64,000 nucleotides of DNA from Claveliimonas intestinigallinarum (GCA_019115145.1 DXED01000019.1:62001-126000); one strand, 5' to 3'. Shown: positions 1 to 8,611, counted from the first letter of the stretch. Made by a program: numbers and translations. The notes: generated by a model from the sequence alone, not told the origin.

Positions 1-58
1 TACAGTAATAGTTCTGGTTGTGCATGCAGGTCTGTACAGTACATTTTAATTCTGGCAT
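1..58 (-). CDS. DUF1540 domain protein, 5' part only (runs off window start)
   Basis: An AAAGGAGG ribosome site sits 8 bases before an ATG at 58 on the minus strand, and the 19 visible codons begin MPELKCTVQTC and continue with a Cys about every 5-8 residues (6, 11, 19). This Cys spacing with a following Asn-Tyr-Cys is the pattern of DUF1540 proteins, small Cys-rich proteins of unknown function common in Clostridia and presumed to bind metal. Only the N-terminus is present, so the family call rests on about 19 residues. It lies downstream of, and on the same strand as, the thioesterase gene, but has its own ribosome site and a 69-base gap. Confidence 0.6.
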   Translation of the reverse strand, partial: MPELKCTVQTCMHNQNYYC

Positions 59-127
59 TGATACTACCTCCTTTATCTGTTTATCAGAGATAGTATCTGC
101 ACTTTTTTTGAAAAATATTCTTCTTTT

Positions 128-571
128 TTACTCTGGCTTCTGCTTCCCCTGCTCCATCATCTCCACAAAGAGAGCGTGGATATCCGGGTAATCCTTTTTC
201 AGGGACACGGGACGCCCCTTCTCATTTAGAAAGCAGTGCTTTGTCAGCCCCCGGCAGTGGACCATGCCGGTCTTCTCATCTGTCACCTCGTACTCCAGCG
301 TCAGCTTGATGCCGTTGTACTCCTTCATCCTGGTCTGTATGGACACGATGTCCCCGAAGTGGACCATCCGCAGATAGTCCGCCTCCACTCCCAGGACCGG
401 ACTTCCTATGCCCAGGGCCTCCATTCTGTCATATCCCATCCCCATCTGCTCCAGAAGGTCTGTCCTGGCCTCCTCGAACCAGCGAATGTAGTTGGAGTGG
501 TGGACGATCCCCATCTGGTCTGTCTCGTAATACTGCACTTTGTGTCTGTATTCCTGTATCTCTCTCATCAT
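128..571 (-). CDS. Acyl-CoA thioesterase, YbgC/4-hydroxybenzoyl-CoA thioesterase-like
   Basis: A 147-residue single hotdog-fold protein, the usual length for the YbgC/FadM group. The active-site segment near residues 15-30 reads YYETDQMGIVHHSNY, with the Asp and the GIVHHSNY loop typical of 4HBT-type thioesterases, followed by WFEEAR. It should hydrolyse acyl-CoA thioesters in the cytoplasm; the substrate cannot be told. The start at 571 is chosen because AGGAGG lies 8 bases upstream; a second ATG follows at once. The start overlaps the stop of the upstream aldo/keto reductase by 4 bases, so the two are translationally coupled as the last genes of a four-gene run starting at 2661. Confidence 0.85.
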   Translation of the reverse strand: MMREIQEYRHKVQYYETDQMGIVHHSNYIRWFEEARTDLLEQMGMGYDRMEALGIGSPVLGVEADYLRMVHFGDIVSIQTRMKEYNGIKLTLEYEVTDEKTGMVHCRGLTKHCFLNEKGRPVSLKKDYPDIHALFVEMMEQGKQKPE

Positions 572-1431
572 TTTTCCGGCCTCCTCACAGATCCGGCGTC
601 CGGGTGCAGTCCCGACCAGCCGGTCTGGGGCATAGTCCCCAGCCTGTACATGTCTTCTTCCGTGATCTCAAATCCGAACACATCCTGGTTCTGCTTCATC
701 CTCTCCATGGCGGAGGACTTGGGAAGGGGCACGATCCCCCGCTGGATAGCGTAGCGGATACACAGCTGGGCCACGGACACGCCGTACTGCCCGGCCATTT
801 CCTGGAGCATCTCATTATCCAGGAGGGCCCGCCTGCCGATGGGGCTCCAGGCCTGCACCAGAATGTCCTTCTCCTGGCAGTACCTGACTGTCATCTCCTG
901 GGTGTAGCCGGGATGGAACTCGATCTGGTCCACCGCCGGGCGGACGCGGCAGTCCTCCAGCAGATTTTCAATGTGATGGGGGAGGAAATTGCTGACGCCG
1001 ATTGCCTTCACCTTTCCCTCCTCGTACAGCTCCTCCAGCCCCCTCCATGTCTCTTTGTCCAGCTGTTTCCAGTTACTGTAGCCCTCCTCCGGCAGGGGCC
1101 AGTGGATCAGGTAGAGATCCAGGTAATCGGTCTTAAGCGCCTCCAGAGACTGCCGGAAGGCCTCCTTTACATTTTCGTAACCCATCTGGGTCTTCCAGGC
1201 CTTGGACGTGATGAAGAACTCTTCTCTTGGGACGCCGCTTCTGCGTATAGCCTCCGCCAGATACTCCTCTGTCCCGTAGAAGGAGGCCGTGTCAAAATAC
1301 CGGTATCCCGCCTCGATGGCCATCTGGATGATGTCTGCGCTCTTTCCGTCCGCCGCCTTGTAGGTGCCGTAACCAAGGCAGGGATTTTTCACTCCATTGT
1401 TCAAAGTGTAGCAGTCGTACATATTTTTCAT
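568..1431 (-). CDS. Aldo/keto reductase
   Basis: A 287-residue NADPH-dependent oxidoreductase of the AKR superfamily, TIM-barrel fold, probably reducing small aldehydes or ketones. The catalytic tetrad is visible: Asp and Tyr in DTASFYGTEE (about residues 45-55), Lys in FITSKAW, and His in LIHWPLP. The C-terminal cofactor segment IVPLPKSS is also present. An in-frame ATG at 1458 exists, but 1431 is preferred because AAAGGAG stands 6 bases before it and this start does not overlap the upstream gene. Family members of this size include 2,5-diketo-gluconate reductase-like enzymes; the substrate is not predictable. Confidence 0.9.
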   Translation of the reverse strand: MKNMYDCYTLNNGVKNPCLGYGTYKAADGKSADIIQMAIEAGYRYFDTASFYGTEEYLAEAIRRSGVPREEFFITSKAWKTQMGYENVKEAFRQSLEALKTDYLDLYLIHWPLPEEGYSNWKQLDKETWRGLEELYEEGKVKAIGVSNFLPHHIENLLEDCRVRPAVDQIEFHPGYTQEMTVRYCQEKDILVQAWSPIGRRALLDNEMLQEMAGQYGVSVAQLCIRYAIQRGIVPLPKSSAMERMKQNQDVFGFEITEEDMYRLGTMPQTGWSGLHPDAGSVRRPEK

Positions 1432-1442
1432 ATTTTTCTCCT

Positions 1443-2156
1443 TTATCTGCAAATCCACATTTTCCAGACCGCGAAAAATTCTCTTGTCATGTAGTTCAAA
1501 AACAGCACCGGGCCGCTGGGCGCCGGTATGGCCCGTGGATTTTGGTATCCTGTTCTCCTGGCATACTCCTTTGCCCTGTACATGTGAAAGCTGTTGGTCA
1601 CGATCCCCACCGGCGCTGTCCGGTCCGGTATGAGCGGGCTGGAAAAGGCAAAATTCTCCCTGGTGGACGTGGAGCGCTCCTCCAGAATGAGCCTTGCCTG
1701 GCTGATCCCCCTTGCCCGCATGTACTCTCCCATGGCTCTGGCCTCGCTGACAGCCTCCTCCCTGCCCTGTCCGCCGGACAGGACAGCCATCGTCCCCGGA
1801 TGCTCCTTCAGGTAGGAAATGGCTGTATCCAGGCGCCGGCGCAGGGAGACAGTCACCTCTGTCCCCCGGATCTGGGCGCCCAGGACAATGATAAAGGGGC
1901 AGTCCGTCTCCCGGTCCGGGCGCATCCCCCGGAGGATCCTGATTTCCACCAGCACAAATACAAAAAGGGCAATGGAAAAAGAACTCTCCACTGCCAGTCT
2001 AAGCCAGCGGGGGCCTGCAATGACGGCCGCATGCCCGAGAAGGCACGCCGCCCCGGCCCCGGGCCAGAACCCGGCAAAGGTAGAATTCCATTTTCCCATC
2101 GCCTTACAGATGATCAGATAATAGGCCAGACAGAAAACCGCTGCTGCCAGTATCAT
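1443..2156 (-). CDS. YdcF/SanA family (DUF218) membrane protein
   Basis: A 237-residue protein with about three hydrophobic segments in the first 80 residues and a C-terminal DUF218 domain. The domain carries the family signature FIIVLGAQIRG, then LSGGQG with an Arg-Glu-Glu, LEERSTSTREN and IVTNSFHMYRA. DUF218 proteins (ElyC, SanA, YdcF) are linked to envelope or lipid-carrier metabolism, but the reaction is unknown. It follows the SEC-C gene with a 1-base gap and is followed by the aldo/keto reductase after 11 bases, so it is cotranscribed with both. GGAAG lies 5 bases before the ATG. Confidence 0.8.
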   Translation of the reverse strand: MILAAAVFCLAYYLIICKAMGKWNSTFAGFWPGAGAACLLGHAAVIAGPRWLRLAVESSFSIALFVFVLVEIRILRGMRPDRETDCPFIIVLGAQIRGTEVTVSLRRRLDTAISYLKEHPGTMAVLSGGQGREEAVSEARAMGEYMRARGISQARLILEERSTSTRENFAFSSPLIPDRTAPVGIVTNSFHMYRAKEYARRTGYQNPRAIPAPSGPVLFLNYMTREFFAVWKMWICR

Positions 2157-2157
2157 C

Positions 2158-2661
2158 TTATCTTCCGCAGCAGTGCTTGTATTTCTTTCCGCTTCCGCAG
2201 GGGCAGGGATCGTTGCGCCCTATCTTCTTCGGCTTGCGGATCGTGCCTGACTCCTTCTGCTCCTTGTAGAGGGCCTTTCTCTCCTCCTCAGTGAAAATAT
2301 TGTCCCACTGGGGAAGATTGTAAAGCCAGTCAGCCTTGGCAGCCACCATGTTCTTATATAACAGGGCTTTATCATACACAAGGTTTACCTGTGTGTCCTC
2401 ATCCATGGTTTCAATAGGGTTCGGCACCTTCAGGCTCTCGTCAATGCCGTCCAGAAAGCCTACCATAGTCATGACGCTGTGTCCAAATCTCTCCGCCAGC
2501 TCCTTGACCGTGCCGCGGACCTCCTCGTCCGGATTGGAGAGCAGCTTCTCATAGATTTCCTTCTCAATCTGGAAATAGGAAGCCCAGAACTTCTGAAGCT
2601 GGCCTCTGTCTGCCTTCTCATTGTAAGCGGTAGCCCGCCACTGTTCCAGTAATGTACTCAT
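2158..2661 (-). CDS. SEC-C zinc-binding motif protein
   Basis: A 167-residue mostly helical protein ending in the SEC-C zinc motif GRNDPCPCGSGKKYKHCCG, the same tail found on SecA and many small proteins. The first 130 residues resemble DUF1186/YecA-like SEC-C proteins of Clostridia, with no catalytic motif that I recognise. The start at 2661 is chosen over an upstream ATG at 2709 because AAAGGAG lies 7 bases before it. It is the first gene of the SEC-C, YdcF, aldo/keto reductase, thioesterase run and is preceded by a good promoter at 2715-2742. Function unknown; the zinc motif may bind protein or nucleic acid. Confidence 0.8.
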   Translation of the reverse strand: MSTLLEQWRATAYNEKADRGQLQKFWASYFQIEKEIYEKLLSNPDEEVRGTVKELAERFGHSVMTMVGFLDGIDESLKVPNPIETMDEDTQVNLVYDKALLYKNMVAAKADWLYNLPQWDNIFTEEERKALYKEQKESGTIRKPKKIGRNDPCPCGSGKKYKHCCGR

Positions 2662-2714
2662 TTTTATACTCCTTTGTGCTCCTGCCTGTGCAGGTTTTTT
2701 TCTGTGCAAGCCCT

Positions 2715-2742
2715 ATTATATACTATTTTCCCCGATTTTCAA
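2715..2742 (-). promoter_or_regulatory. Sigma-A promoter for the SEC-C gene run
   Basis: On the minus strand a -35 of TTGAAA (2737-2742) and a perfect -10 of TATAAT (2715-2720) are separated by 16 bases, 53 bases before the start at 2661. It lies back to back with the plus-strand promoter at 2754-2782. Confidence 0.7.
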
Positions 2743-2753
2743 AGAGGATGGGT

Positions 2754-2782
2754 TTGATTTTTTAGCTGTTTCCCGATATAAT
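2754..2782 (+). promoter_or_regulatory. Sigma-A promoter for the small membrane protein at 2861
   Basis: TTGATT (2754-2759), a 17-base spacer and a perfect TATAAT (2777-2782), giving a leader of about 70 bases before the gene. Confidence 0.65.
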
Positions 2783-2860
2783 GATGCCAGGATTGTGAAA
2801 GCCCGCAGCACGGAACAATCCGTGGACATCGTAAATATGTTTCTGAAAGGAGCCCCTTCC

Positions 2861-3139
2861 ATGGAAAAGATCAGACGGATCCTGGCGGCCTGCGCAGCCC
2901 TGCTGCTCCTCGTCATGTACGGCAGCACCCTGTTCTTCGCAGTCACTGACCATTCACAGACAATGGGCCTTCTGAAAGCCTCCATCGTCTGCACCTTTGT
3001 CATCCCCGTCCTTCTGTACGCCTACACTCTAGTGTACAAAAATATCCAAAACAGCCGCCCGCCCTCCGACGAGGAGAGCTCCCCCGAAAATGCGGGGAAG
3101 GCTGCAGAAGCGTCTGACCCCGGACAGGATCAGACGTAG
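2861..3139 (+). CDS. Small two-helix membrane protein, function unknown
   Basis: A 92-residue protein with two predicted membrane segments (about residues 5-25 and 38-58) and a charged, Glu/Asp/Pro-rich cytoplasmic-looking tail. The start at 2861 is chosen because GAAAGGAG stands 10 bases upstream; an ATG at 2795 has no ribosome site. It has its own promoter upstream and a strong terminator directly after its stop, so it is a single-gene transcript. I do not recognise a family. The opposite strand is open over the same stretch but lacks any start signal. Confidence 0.65.
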   Translation: MEKIRRILAACAALLLLVMYGSTLFFAVTDHSQTMGLLKASIVCTFVIPVLLYAYTLVYKNIQNSRPPSDEESSPENAGKAAEASDPGQDQT

Positions 3140-3285
3140 AGTCCGGCCCACATCCAGGCCGGGCTTTTTTCCTTCTCCCGGCTCCGTCTGCGCTGCTGTG
3201 CCTCCTTTATCTTCTGTCTCTTACTCAAGTATTCTTCCATGGAAATCGCTTCCTGGCTGATGTCTTTTCTCTCGCTGTTTCTCAT
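3130..3285 (-). CDS. Possible 51-residue basic protein
   Basis: An ATG at 3285 is preceded by GGAGG 8 bases upstream and opens a 51-codon frame, very rich in Arg, Lys, Glu and Gln (beginning MRNSERKDISQEAISMEEYL), ending at 3130. The composition suggests a helical, charged protein. Against it: its last 13 codons run through the terminator hairpin of the convergent gene and overlap that gene's end by 10 bases. I recognise no family, and the call rests on the ribosome site and the even codon usage. Confidence 0.4.
   Translation of the reverse strand: MRNSERKDISQEAISMEEYLSKRQKIKEAQQRRRSREKEKSPAWMWAGLYV
3141..3170 (+). terminator. Rho-independent terminator of the small membrane protein gene
   Basis: A GC-rich hairpin GTCCGGCC / GGCCGGGC with a 9-base loop is followed by six T residues, one base after the stop codon. 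Confidence 0.85.
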
Positions 3286-3467
3286 GATGCATACCTCCAC
3301 TTCTACTTATTTATACTCCATACTCCGTTTTCCCGGCTTTATTATTATATTGCCGGCTTTCTGTTTTTATGACTTTTTTCTTCTATGCTGCTACTATACT
3401 CCGCAAATGTGTCTTCTGTATGGAGAGAACCTAAAATAAAAGTAAGGAATTTCTTAAAAAAGTATTG

Positions 3468-4997
3468 TCACTGCTCCTCCAGGGAATGCTTTTTCCTGAT
3501 CACTACCGTCTCATCGTAGCAGGCAAATATCTTCTCAATATGCTCCTTTTCAGGTGCCGGCGTCAGAAGGCTCACAATTGGCACGATGATCATTCCCGCC
3601 ACCATGGCCAGAGCGCCTGCGTTGATGGGGGAGGCGATATATCCTATGAACATGTTGGACACGGTGATGCCCACGCCGGCGATGAAGCTGGCCCACACGG
3701 CCGCCCTTGTGGTCCGCTTCCAGTACAGGCCGTACAGGAAGGGAGCCAGGAATGCCCCTGCCAGAGCGCCCCAGGAAATGCCCATAAGCTGCGCGATGAA
3801 GGCCGGCGGGTCCAGAGCCAGCACAACAGACAGGAGGATAAAGAACACGATCAGCAGCTGCATCACAATGATCTGCTTTTTCTCGCTCATCTTCTTCATC
3901 ACTGTATCCTTCAGGAAATCCAGCGTCAGGGTGGAGCTGGATGTGAGGACAAGGGAGGACAGGGTTGACATGGACGCCGACAGCACCAGGATCACCACAA
4001 TGCCCACCAGAATGTCCGGAAGTCCCGACAGCATAAAGGGAATGATGCTGTCGTACACCACGGATCCGTCCGCCCCGTAAATCTCCGGGGAGTCAAAGAG
4101 TCTGCCAAAGCCGCCCAGGAAGTAGCATCCTCCGGACACCACAATGGCAAACACAGTGGAGATGATGGTTCCCGTCTGAACCGACTTCTCATCCCGGATG
4201 GTGTAGAATTTGTGGATCATCTGGGGCAGTCCCCAGGTTCCAAGGGAAGTCAGGATGATCACTCCCAGCAGGTTTAAGGGATCCGGGCCGAAGAAGGATG
4301 TGAAGGCTCCGGGCTGCCCCATTGTCACCTCCACGTCGCTGGGGATCCGGGCCATCTTACCTACGGCCTCCATGAAGCCTCCCTGGCCTGAGAGAACCGC
4401 CGCGATGACCGCCACAATGCCCGCCAGCATGATGATGCCCTGGATAAAATCATTGATGGCTGTGGCCATGTATCCGCCCAGTATCACGTACACGGCCGTG
4501 ATCACCGCCATGAGGATCACGCACCACTCATAGGGAATGTTGAAGGCCATCCCGAAGAGCCTGGAAAGTCCGTTGTAGATGGACGCTGTGTAGGGCACAA
4601 GGAAAATGAACACGATGGCTGACGCCGCGATCTTCAGCCACCGGCTTCCATACCTCTCCCCGAAGAAATCAGGCATGGTCCTGGAGCTCAGGTGCTGGCT
4701 CATGACGCGGGTTCTCCTTCCAAGGACAACCCAGGCGAGAAGACTGCCGATAACCGCGTTCCCAATTCCAATCCAGGTGGAGGCAAGGCCGTATTTCCAC
4801 CCGAACTGCCCAGCATATCCCACAAAGACGACCGCTGAGAAATAGGAGGTTCCGTAGGCGAATGCTGTCAGCCACGGCCCCACTGACCGTCCTCCCAGCA
4901 CAAATCCGTCTACACTGCCCGCATGTCTCCTGGCATAGATCCCCACTGCCACCATGACAATAAAAAATAACAGCAGGATCGTAAGCTTGATGATCAT
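3468..4997 (-). CDS. Sodium:solute symporter (SSS family)
   Basis: A 509-residue integral membrane protein with about 13 hydrophobic segments, matching the SSS family in size and layout (PutP, PanF, sugar and carboxylate symporters). Family features include GFVLGGRSVGPWLTAFAYG near residues 31-49, the FVGYAGQFGWKYG segment, and NDFIQGIIML near residue 185 that resembles the SSS signature. It should import an organic solute together with sodium. The substrate is not shown by the neighbours, since it is a single gene: the gene on one side is on the same strand but over 170 bases away. AAAGGAGG lies about 8 bases before the ATG. Confidence 0.85.
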   Translation of the reverse strand: MIIKLTILLLFFIVMVAVGIYARRHAGSVDGFVLGGRSVGPWLTAFAYGTSYFSAVVFVGYAGQFGWKYGLASTWIGIGNAVIGSLLAWVVLGRRTRVMSQHLSSRTMPDFFGERYGSRWLKIAASAIVFIFLVPYTASIYNGLSRLFGMAFNIPYEWCVILMAVITAVYVILGGYMATAINDFIQGIIMLAGIVAVIAAVLSGQGGFMEAVGKMARIPSDVEVTMGQPGAFTSFFGPDPLNLLGVIILTSLGTWGLPQMIHKFYTIRDEKSVQTGTIISTVFAIVVSGGCYFLGGFGRLFDSPEIYGADGSVVYDSIIPFMLSGLPDILVGIVVILVLSASMSTLSSLVLTSSSTLTLDFLKDTVMKKMSEKKQIIVMQLLIVFFILLSVVLALDPPAFIAQLMGISWGALAGAFLAPFLYGLYWKRTTRAAVWASFIAGVGITVSNMFIGYIASPINAGALAMVAGMIIVPIVSLLTPAPEKEHIEKIFACYDETVVIRKKHSLEEQ

Positions 4998-5049
4998 TTT
5001 TGTTTCCTCCTTTTCTCCGCTTTTTCTTCGTCGCTTTAAACCGCAACGC

Positions 5050-5063
5050 TTTAACGTGTTAAA
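5050..5063. promoter_or_regulatory. Inverted repeat TTTAAC-GT-GTTAAA upstream of the symporter
   Basis: A perfect 6-base inverted repeat with a 2-base centre lies 53 bases before the symporter start, where an operator would be expected. No regulator is linked, so the role is only a suggestion. Confidence 0.3.
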
Positions 5064-5120
5064 TTATTTCTCTAAAAGAATACCACAGCCCGGGCTGTCC
5101 TGTCAACACAAAATGTACAA

Positions 5121-5156
5121 CGAAAACAGGCGGCATGGCCTGTCAGCCATGCCGCC
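5121..5156 (-). terminator. Terminator of purA
   Basis: A perfect 11-bp inverted repeat (GGCGGCATGGC at 5129-5139 and its complement at 5146-5156) lies 20 bases past the purA stop; reading the minus strand it is followed by a T-rich stretch beginning GTTTTCGTTG. Confidence 0.75.
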
Positions 5157-5176
5157 CGAAGGGGATCAAGATCAAA

Positions 5177-6457
5177 CTATTTATTTCTGTAGATAATGTC
5201 TCTTCTTCCCGGTCCGTTGGAGATCATCGTGATGGGATAGCCGATCTCCTTCTCAATGAACTCAATGTAGTTCCTGCAGTTCTCCGGGAGATCCTCATAT
5301 TTCTTAATGCTCCGGATATCACACTTCCAGCCGGGAAGCTTCTTGAGAACCGGCTTTGCCTTCTCCAAAAGATGGGTTGTAGGGAATTCTGTCGTCACTT
5401 CCCCGTCGATCTCATAGCCCACACAGACAGGGATCTCATCCAGATAACCAAGCACATCCAGCACCGTGAAGGCCACGTCTGTAGTTCCCTGCAGTCTGCA
5501 GCCGTACTTGGAGGCCACACAGTCGAACCAGCCCATACGTCTCGGGCGTCCTGTGGTGGCGCCGAACTCGCCGCCGTCTCCTCCCCTGCGCCTCAGCTCG
5601 TCCGCCTCCTCGCCGAAGATCTCGCTGACAAAGGCGCCGGCGCCGACAGCGCTGGAGTAGGCCTTGCAGACAGTGATGATCTGCTTGATCTCATAGGGCG
5701 GGATACCGGCCCCGATGGCGCCGTAGCCTGCCAGAGTGGAGGAGGATGTGACCATGGGGTAAATGCCGTGGTCCGGATCCTTCAGGGAGCCGAGCTGGCC
5801 CTCCAGCAGGATCTCCTTGCCCTCCTTGAGAGCGTTGTAAAGGTAGAGTGATACATTGCACACATAGGGCTCGATCATCTCTTTGTACTCTTTCAGTTCT
5901 CTATAAAGGTCAGCAGGATCGATCAATGGTTTATGGTACAGATGCTCCAGCAGCACGTTCTTCTGCTCTGCCACCCGGACAGTCTTCTCCTTGAGCAGCT
6001 CATCGTCAAAGAGCTCGCTTACCTGGAAGCCGATCTTTGCGTATTTGTCTGAGTAGAAGGGCGCGATACCGGATTTCGTGGACCCGAAGGACTTTCCTCC
6101 CAGTCTCTCCTCCTCGTAGGCGTCAAAATTCTTGTGGTAGGACATCACGATCTGCGCTCTGTCTGACACAAGGATCTTCGGCATGGGCACCCCTTTCTCC
6201 ACGATGGACTGGATCTCTCCGAAAAGTCTGGGGATATCCAGCGCAACCCCGTTGCCGATAATACTTGTGGTGTGACTGTAAAACACGCCGGAAGGCAGTG
6301 TGTGAAGTGCAAATTTACCGTAATCATTTATGATGGTGTGTCCTGCGTTGGCACCGCCCTGGAAACGGACGATTATATCCGCGTTCTCCCCCAGCATGTC
6401 GGTAATCTTGCCCTTACCTTCATCGCCCCAGTTCGCACCTACTACTGCTTTTACCAT
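5177..6457 (-). CDS. purA: Adenylosuccinate synthetase
   Basis: A 426-residue enzyme joining IMP and aspartate with GTP to make adenylosuccinate, the first step from IMP to AMP, in the cytoplasm. The N-terminal GANWGDEGKGKITD holds the GTP-binding loop and catalytic Asp; GGANAGHTI, SGIAPFYSDK, and TTTGRPRRMGWFD (about residues 290-305) are the other family blocks. Length is normal. The start at 6457 is chosen over 6490 because AGGAGG stands 8 bases upstream and MVKAVVGANWG is the family N-terminus. It is a single-gene unit with its own terminator. Confidence 0.97.
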   Translation of the reverse strand: MVKAVVGANWGDEGKGKITDMLGENADIIVRFQGGANAGHTIINDYGKFALHTLPSGVFYSHTTSIIGNGVALDIPRLFGEIQSIVEKGVPMPKILVSDRAQIVMSYHKNFDAYEEERLGGKSFGSTKSGIAPFYSDKYAKIGFQVSELFDDELLKEKTVRVAEQKNVLLEHLYHKPLIDPADLYRELKEYKEMIEPYVCNVSLYLYNALKEGKEILLEGQLGSLKDPDHGIYPMVTSSSTLAGYGAIGAGIPPYEIKQIITVCKAYSSAVGAGAFVSEIFGEEADELRRRGGDGGEFGATTGRPRRMGWFDCVASKYGCRLQGTTDVAFTVLDVLGYLDEIPVCVGYEIDGEVTTEFPTTHLLEKAKPVLKKLPGWKCDIRSIKKYEDLPENCRNYIEFIEKEIGYPITMISNGPGRRDIIYRNK

Positions 6458-6572
6458 TATCCATTCCTCCTGTGTATCATTTACATTCATGGCTCACAAA
6501 CAGCCATATGCATTATACTATATTTTTCTCCTGTTGTACAACACTTATTTCCCAACGGGCCTGCTTTGCCGG

Positions 6573-8132
6573 CTACATGAGAGGAGCAACCAGTCTGAGC
6601 ACCTGCCCTGCTATCTTGGAGAACAGGCTCCTGTTTCTCAGCTCCACAAGACTGACCTTGTGGCACTTCATGAGTGTCTCCTGAAAATCTCTCTCCACCC
6701 GGTCCACCACGGAATTGTTGTATATGAACACGCCGCACTCAAAATGCAGGTAGAGACTCCTGTAGTCCAGGTTGATGGTGCCCACCGTGGCCGTGTCATC
6801 GTCTGACACAAAGACCTTGGCGTGGACAAAGCCCGGCTTGTACTCGTAGATCTGGACCCCCGCCCGGATGAGCTCCCTGTAGTAGGTCTTGGCCACCACA
6901 AAGGCGTACCACTTGTCCGGAATGTGAGGCATGATGATGATGACCTCGATGCCGCTCTTGGCCGCCCTTGTCAGGGTAGTGATCATCTCATTGTCCAGTA
7001 TGAGGTAGGGGGTCATAATGTGCACGTACTTCTTCGCATGGTTCAGGATGTGGAAGTACACCTCCTCCCCCACATTTTCATCGTCAAACGGGCTGTCCCC
7101 GTAGGGGAGCACGTACCCCAGCTCTCTTCGCAGCCCCTGCCGCCTTGGAGTCAGGTAATGCCCGTAGTGCTCCTCCTCCTTCTCGTCCACGTTCCACATC
7201 TGGAGGAACAGCATGGTCAGGCTCTGGACCGCGTCCCCCTTCAGCATGACAGCCGTGTCCTTCCAGTGGCCGAACCGCTCCTTCCGGTTGATGTACTCAT
7301 CCCCCAGATTGATGCCTCCCGTAAAGCCCACCCGGCCGTCAATGACGCAGATCTTCCGGTGGTCCCTGTTGTTCTGCACGGTGGACAAAAAGGGCTTGAT
7401 GGGGTTCATCATCTTGCACCGGATGCCCTTTCGCTCCAGCTCCTGGGGATAGTCGTAGGGCAGGTTGGAGATGGCGCAGGTGCCGTCGTACATGAAGCGC
7501 ACCTCCACCCCCTCCCTTGCCTTCTGCACAAGGATCTTAAGGATGGTGTCCCACATGTAGCCCTTCTCCACGATAAAATATTCCATGAAAATGTATTTGC
7601 GGGCTTTTTTCAGCTCAGGGACAAGGGCCTCAAATTTGTCCTCCCCCAGCGGAAAGTAGGTCACCTCCGTGTTCCGGTATGTGGGAAATCCCATGTGATG
7701 GGCCAGGTAGTAGGCCAGATTCGCATTGGACGGCTTGCTGGCCCGCAGCGCGTCCACCACGTCCATGTCCTGCATCATGTAGGGATCTGTCTCTATCTTC
7801 AGGGTGGCCAGCCGCTTTCCCATCCACCGGGCGCCCACCTGTGTCTTTACATATATATAGAACAGCGTGCCCACCGCGGGAAACGCCATGACGCAGAGCA
7901 TCCACGTCATCTTAAAGGCAGGGTTTCCCTCCGCGTTGATGATATAGATCAGCACGACAACACCCATTACTCTGAGAATTCCGTTTATAAAAAGCGCGTA
8001 TGACTGCAGCAGATTTGTTGTCACCACAAAAATTCCAAGCTGTATCAGGATCAGAAGAAGAATAAATCCTGTACGGCTGAATATGATCCTGGAAAGCCCT
8101 GACCGCGCCTTTCCCGGTTCGTTTTTTCCCAT
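6573..8132 (-). CDS. cls: Cardiolipin synthase, phospholipase D family
   Basis: A 519-residue membrane enzyme that condenses phosphatidylglycerol into cardiolipin. Two hydrophobic segments lie in the first 90 residues (PLDc_N region), followed by two phospholipase D domains with HKD motifs: HRKICVID (about residue 258) and HAKVFVSDDD (about residue 437), each with the downstream GG/GT-I-N element (GFTGGINLGDEY, TVGTINLDYRS). The ribosome site AAGGAGG lies 5 bases before the ATG. It stands between purA and the divergent small gene at 8308 and looks monocistronic. Confidence 0.92.
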   Translation of the reverse strand: MGKNEPGKARSGLSRIIFSRTGFILLLILIQLGIFVVTTNLLQSYALFINGILRVMGVVVLIYIINAEGNPAFKMTWMLCVMAFPAVGTLFYIYVKTQVGARWMGKRLATLKIETDPYMMQDMDVVDALRASKPSNANLAYYLAHHMGFPTYRNTEVTYFPLGEDKFEALVPELKKARKYIFMEYFIVEKGYMWDTILKILVQKAREGVEVRFMYDGTCAISNLPYDYPQELERKGIRCKMMNPIKPFLSTVQNNRDHRKICVIDGRVGFTGGINLGDEYINRKERFGHWKDTAVMLKGDAVQSLTMLFLQMWNVDEKEEEHYGHYLTPRRQGLRRELGYVLPYGDSPFDDENVGEEVYFHILNHAKKYVHIMTPYLILDNEMITTLTRAAKSGIEVIIIMPHIPDKWYAFVVAKTYYRELIRAGVQIYEYKPGFVHAKVFVSDDDTATVGTINLDYRSLYLHFECGVFIYNNSVVDRVERDFQETLMKCHKVSLVELRNRSLFSKIAGQVLRLVAPLM

Positions 8133-8163
8133 AAAGTCCTCCTTATCTTGTCTGACGCAATAT

Positions 8164-8192
8164 AGTGTAACACACTTTCCCGGCCTCTACAA
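8164..8192 (-). promoter_or_regulatory. Probable promoter of the cardiolipin synthase gene
   Basis: TTGTAG (8187-8192), 17-base spacer, TACACT (8164-8169), 31 bases before the start. Confidence 0.4.
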
Positions 8193-8307
8193 CCGGACCT
8201 GTGCCCGGAATTTCGCCAGTATTTGCATGTTTCCCCTTTCTTTTTTTGTTCAAAAGTATTACAATGTATCATAACATACACGCAGTCTGCAGAAAGGAGT
8301 CATGAAT

Positions 8308-8586
8308 ATGTCTAAATGGATAAAACGCGTGCTCGGTCTGGCCGCTGTGGGAAGCGCCGCTGCCGGACTTTACTATTATCTGAAAAAATCTTCTTCAGAT
8401 ACCACAGATGACGATATGGATGAGTTTGAGGATGAGGATTTTGACCTTGACAACGACCTGAAGCCGGTAGGCGACCGGGAGTACGTTCCCCTCAACACCC
8501 CTCCCAGGGAGGACAGCGAAGAGGATGCGCAGGAGCCTGCCGATAAAAAAGAAGAGGCCGGCAGCGAGGACAAAAAAGACGCATAA
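8308..8586 (+). CDS. Small membrane-anchored acidic protein, function unknown
   Basis: A 92-residue protein with one hydrophobic segment near the N-terminus (about residues 8-24, basic before it) and a tail made almost wholly of Asp, Glu, Lys and Ser, including long acidic clusters near residues 30-50. The start at 8308 is used because AAAGGAG is 8 bases upstream; the ATG at 8302 would be only 2 bases from it. It is divergent from the cardiolipin synthase and ends before a shared terminator. I recognise no family; the layout suggests a single-pass anchor with a disordered acidic domain. Confidence 0.7.
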   Translation: MSKWIKRVLGLAAVGSAAAGLYYYLKKSSSDTTDDDMDEFEDEDFDLDNDLKPVGDREYVPLNTPPREDSEEDAQEPADKKEEAGSEDKKDA

Positions 8587-8611
8587 AAATCATGTGAAAA
8601 TGAAGTCATGT

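Noticed and set aside
604..1494. Long plus-strand open frame of 296 residues
   Set aside because: It is the antisense shadow of the aldo/keto reductase in GC-rich DNA: Leu/His/Gly-rich, no ribosome site, no family motif.
2716..3003. 95-residue minus-strand frame
   Set aside because: Overlaps the plus-strand membrane protein, which has a promoter, ribosome site and terminator; the minus frame has none and covers both promoters.
3239..3439. 66-residue plus-strand hydrophobic frame
   Set aside because: AT-rich DNA gives Phe/Leu/Tyr-rich translation; no ribosome site, and it lies past the terminator of the previous gene.
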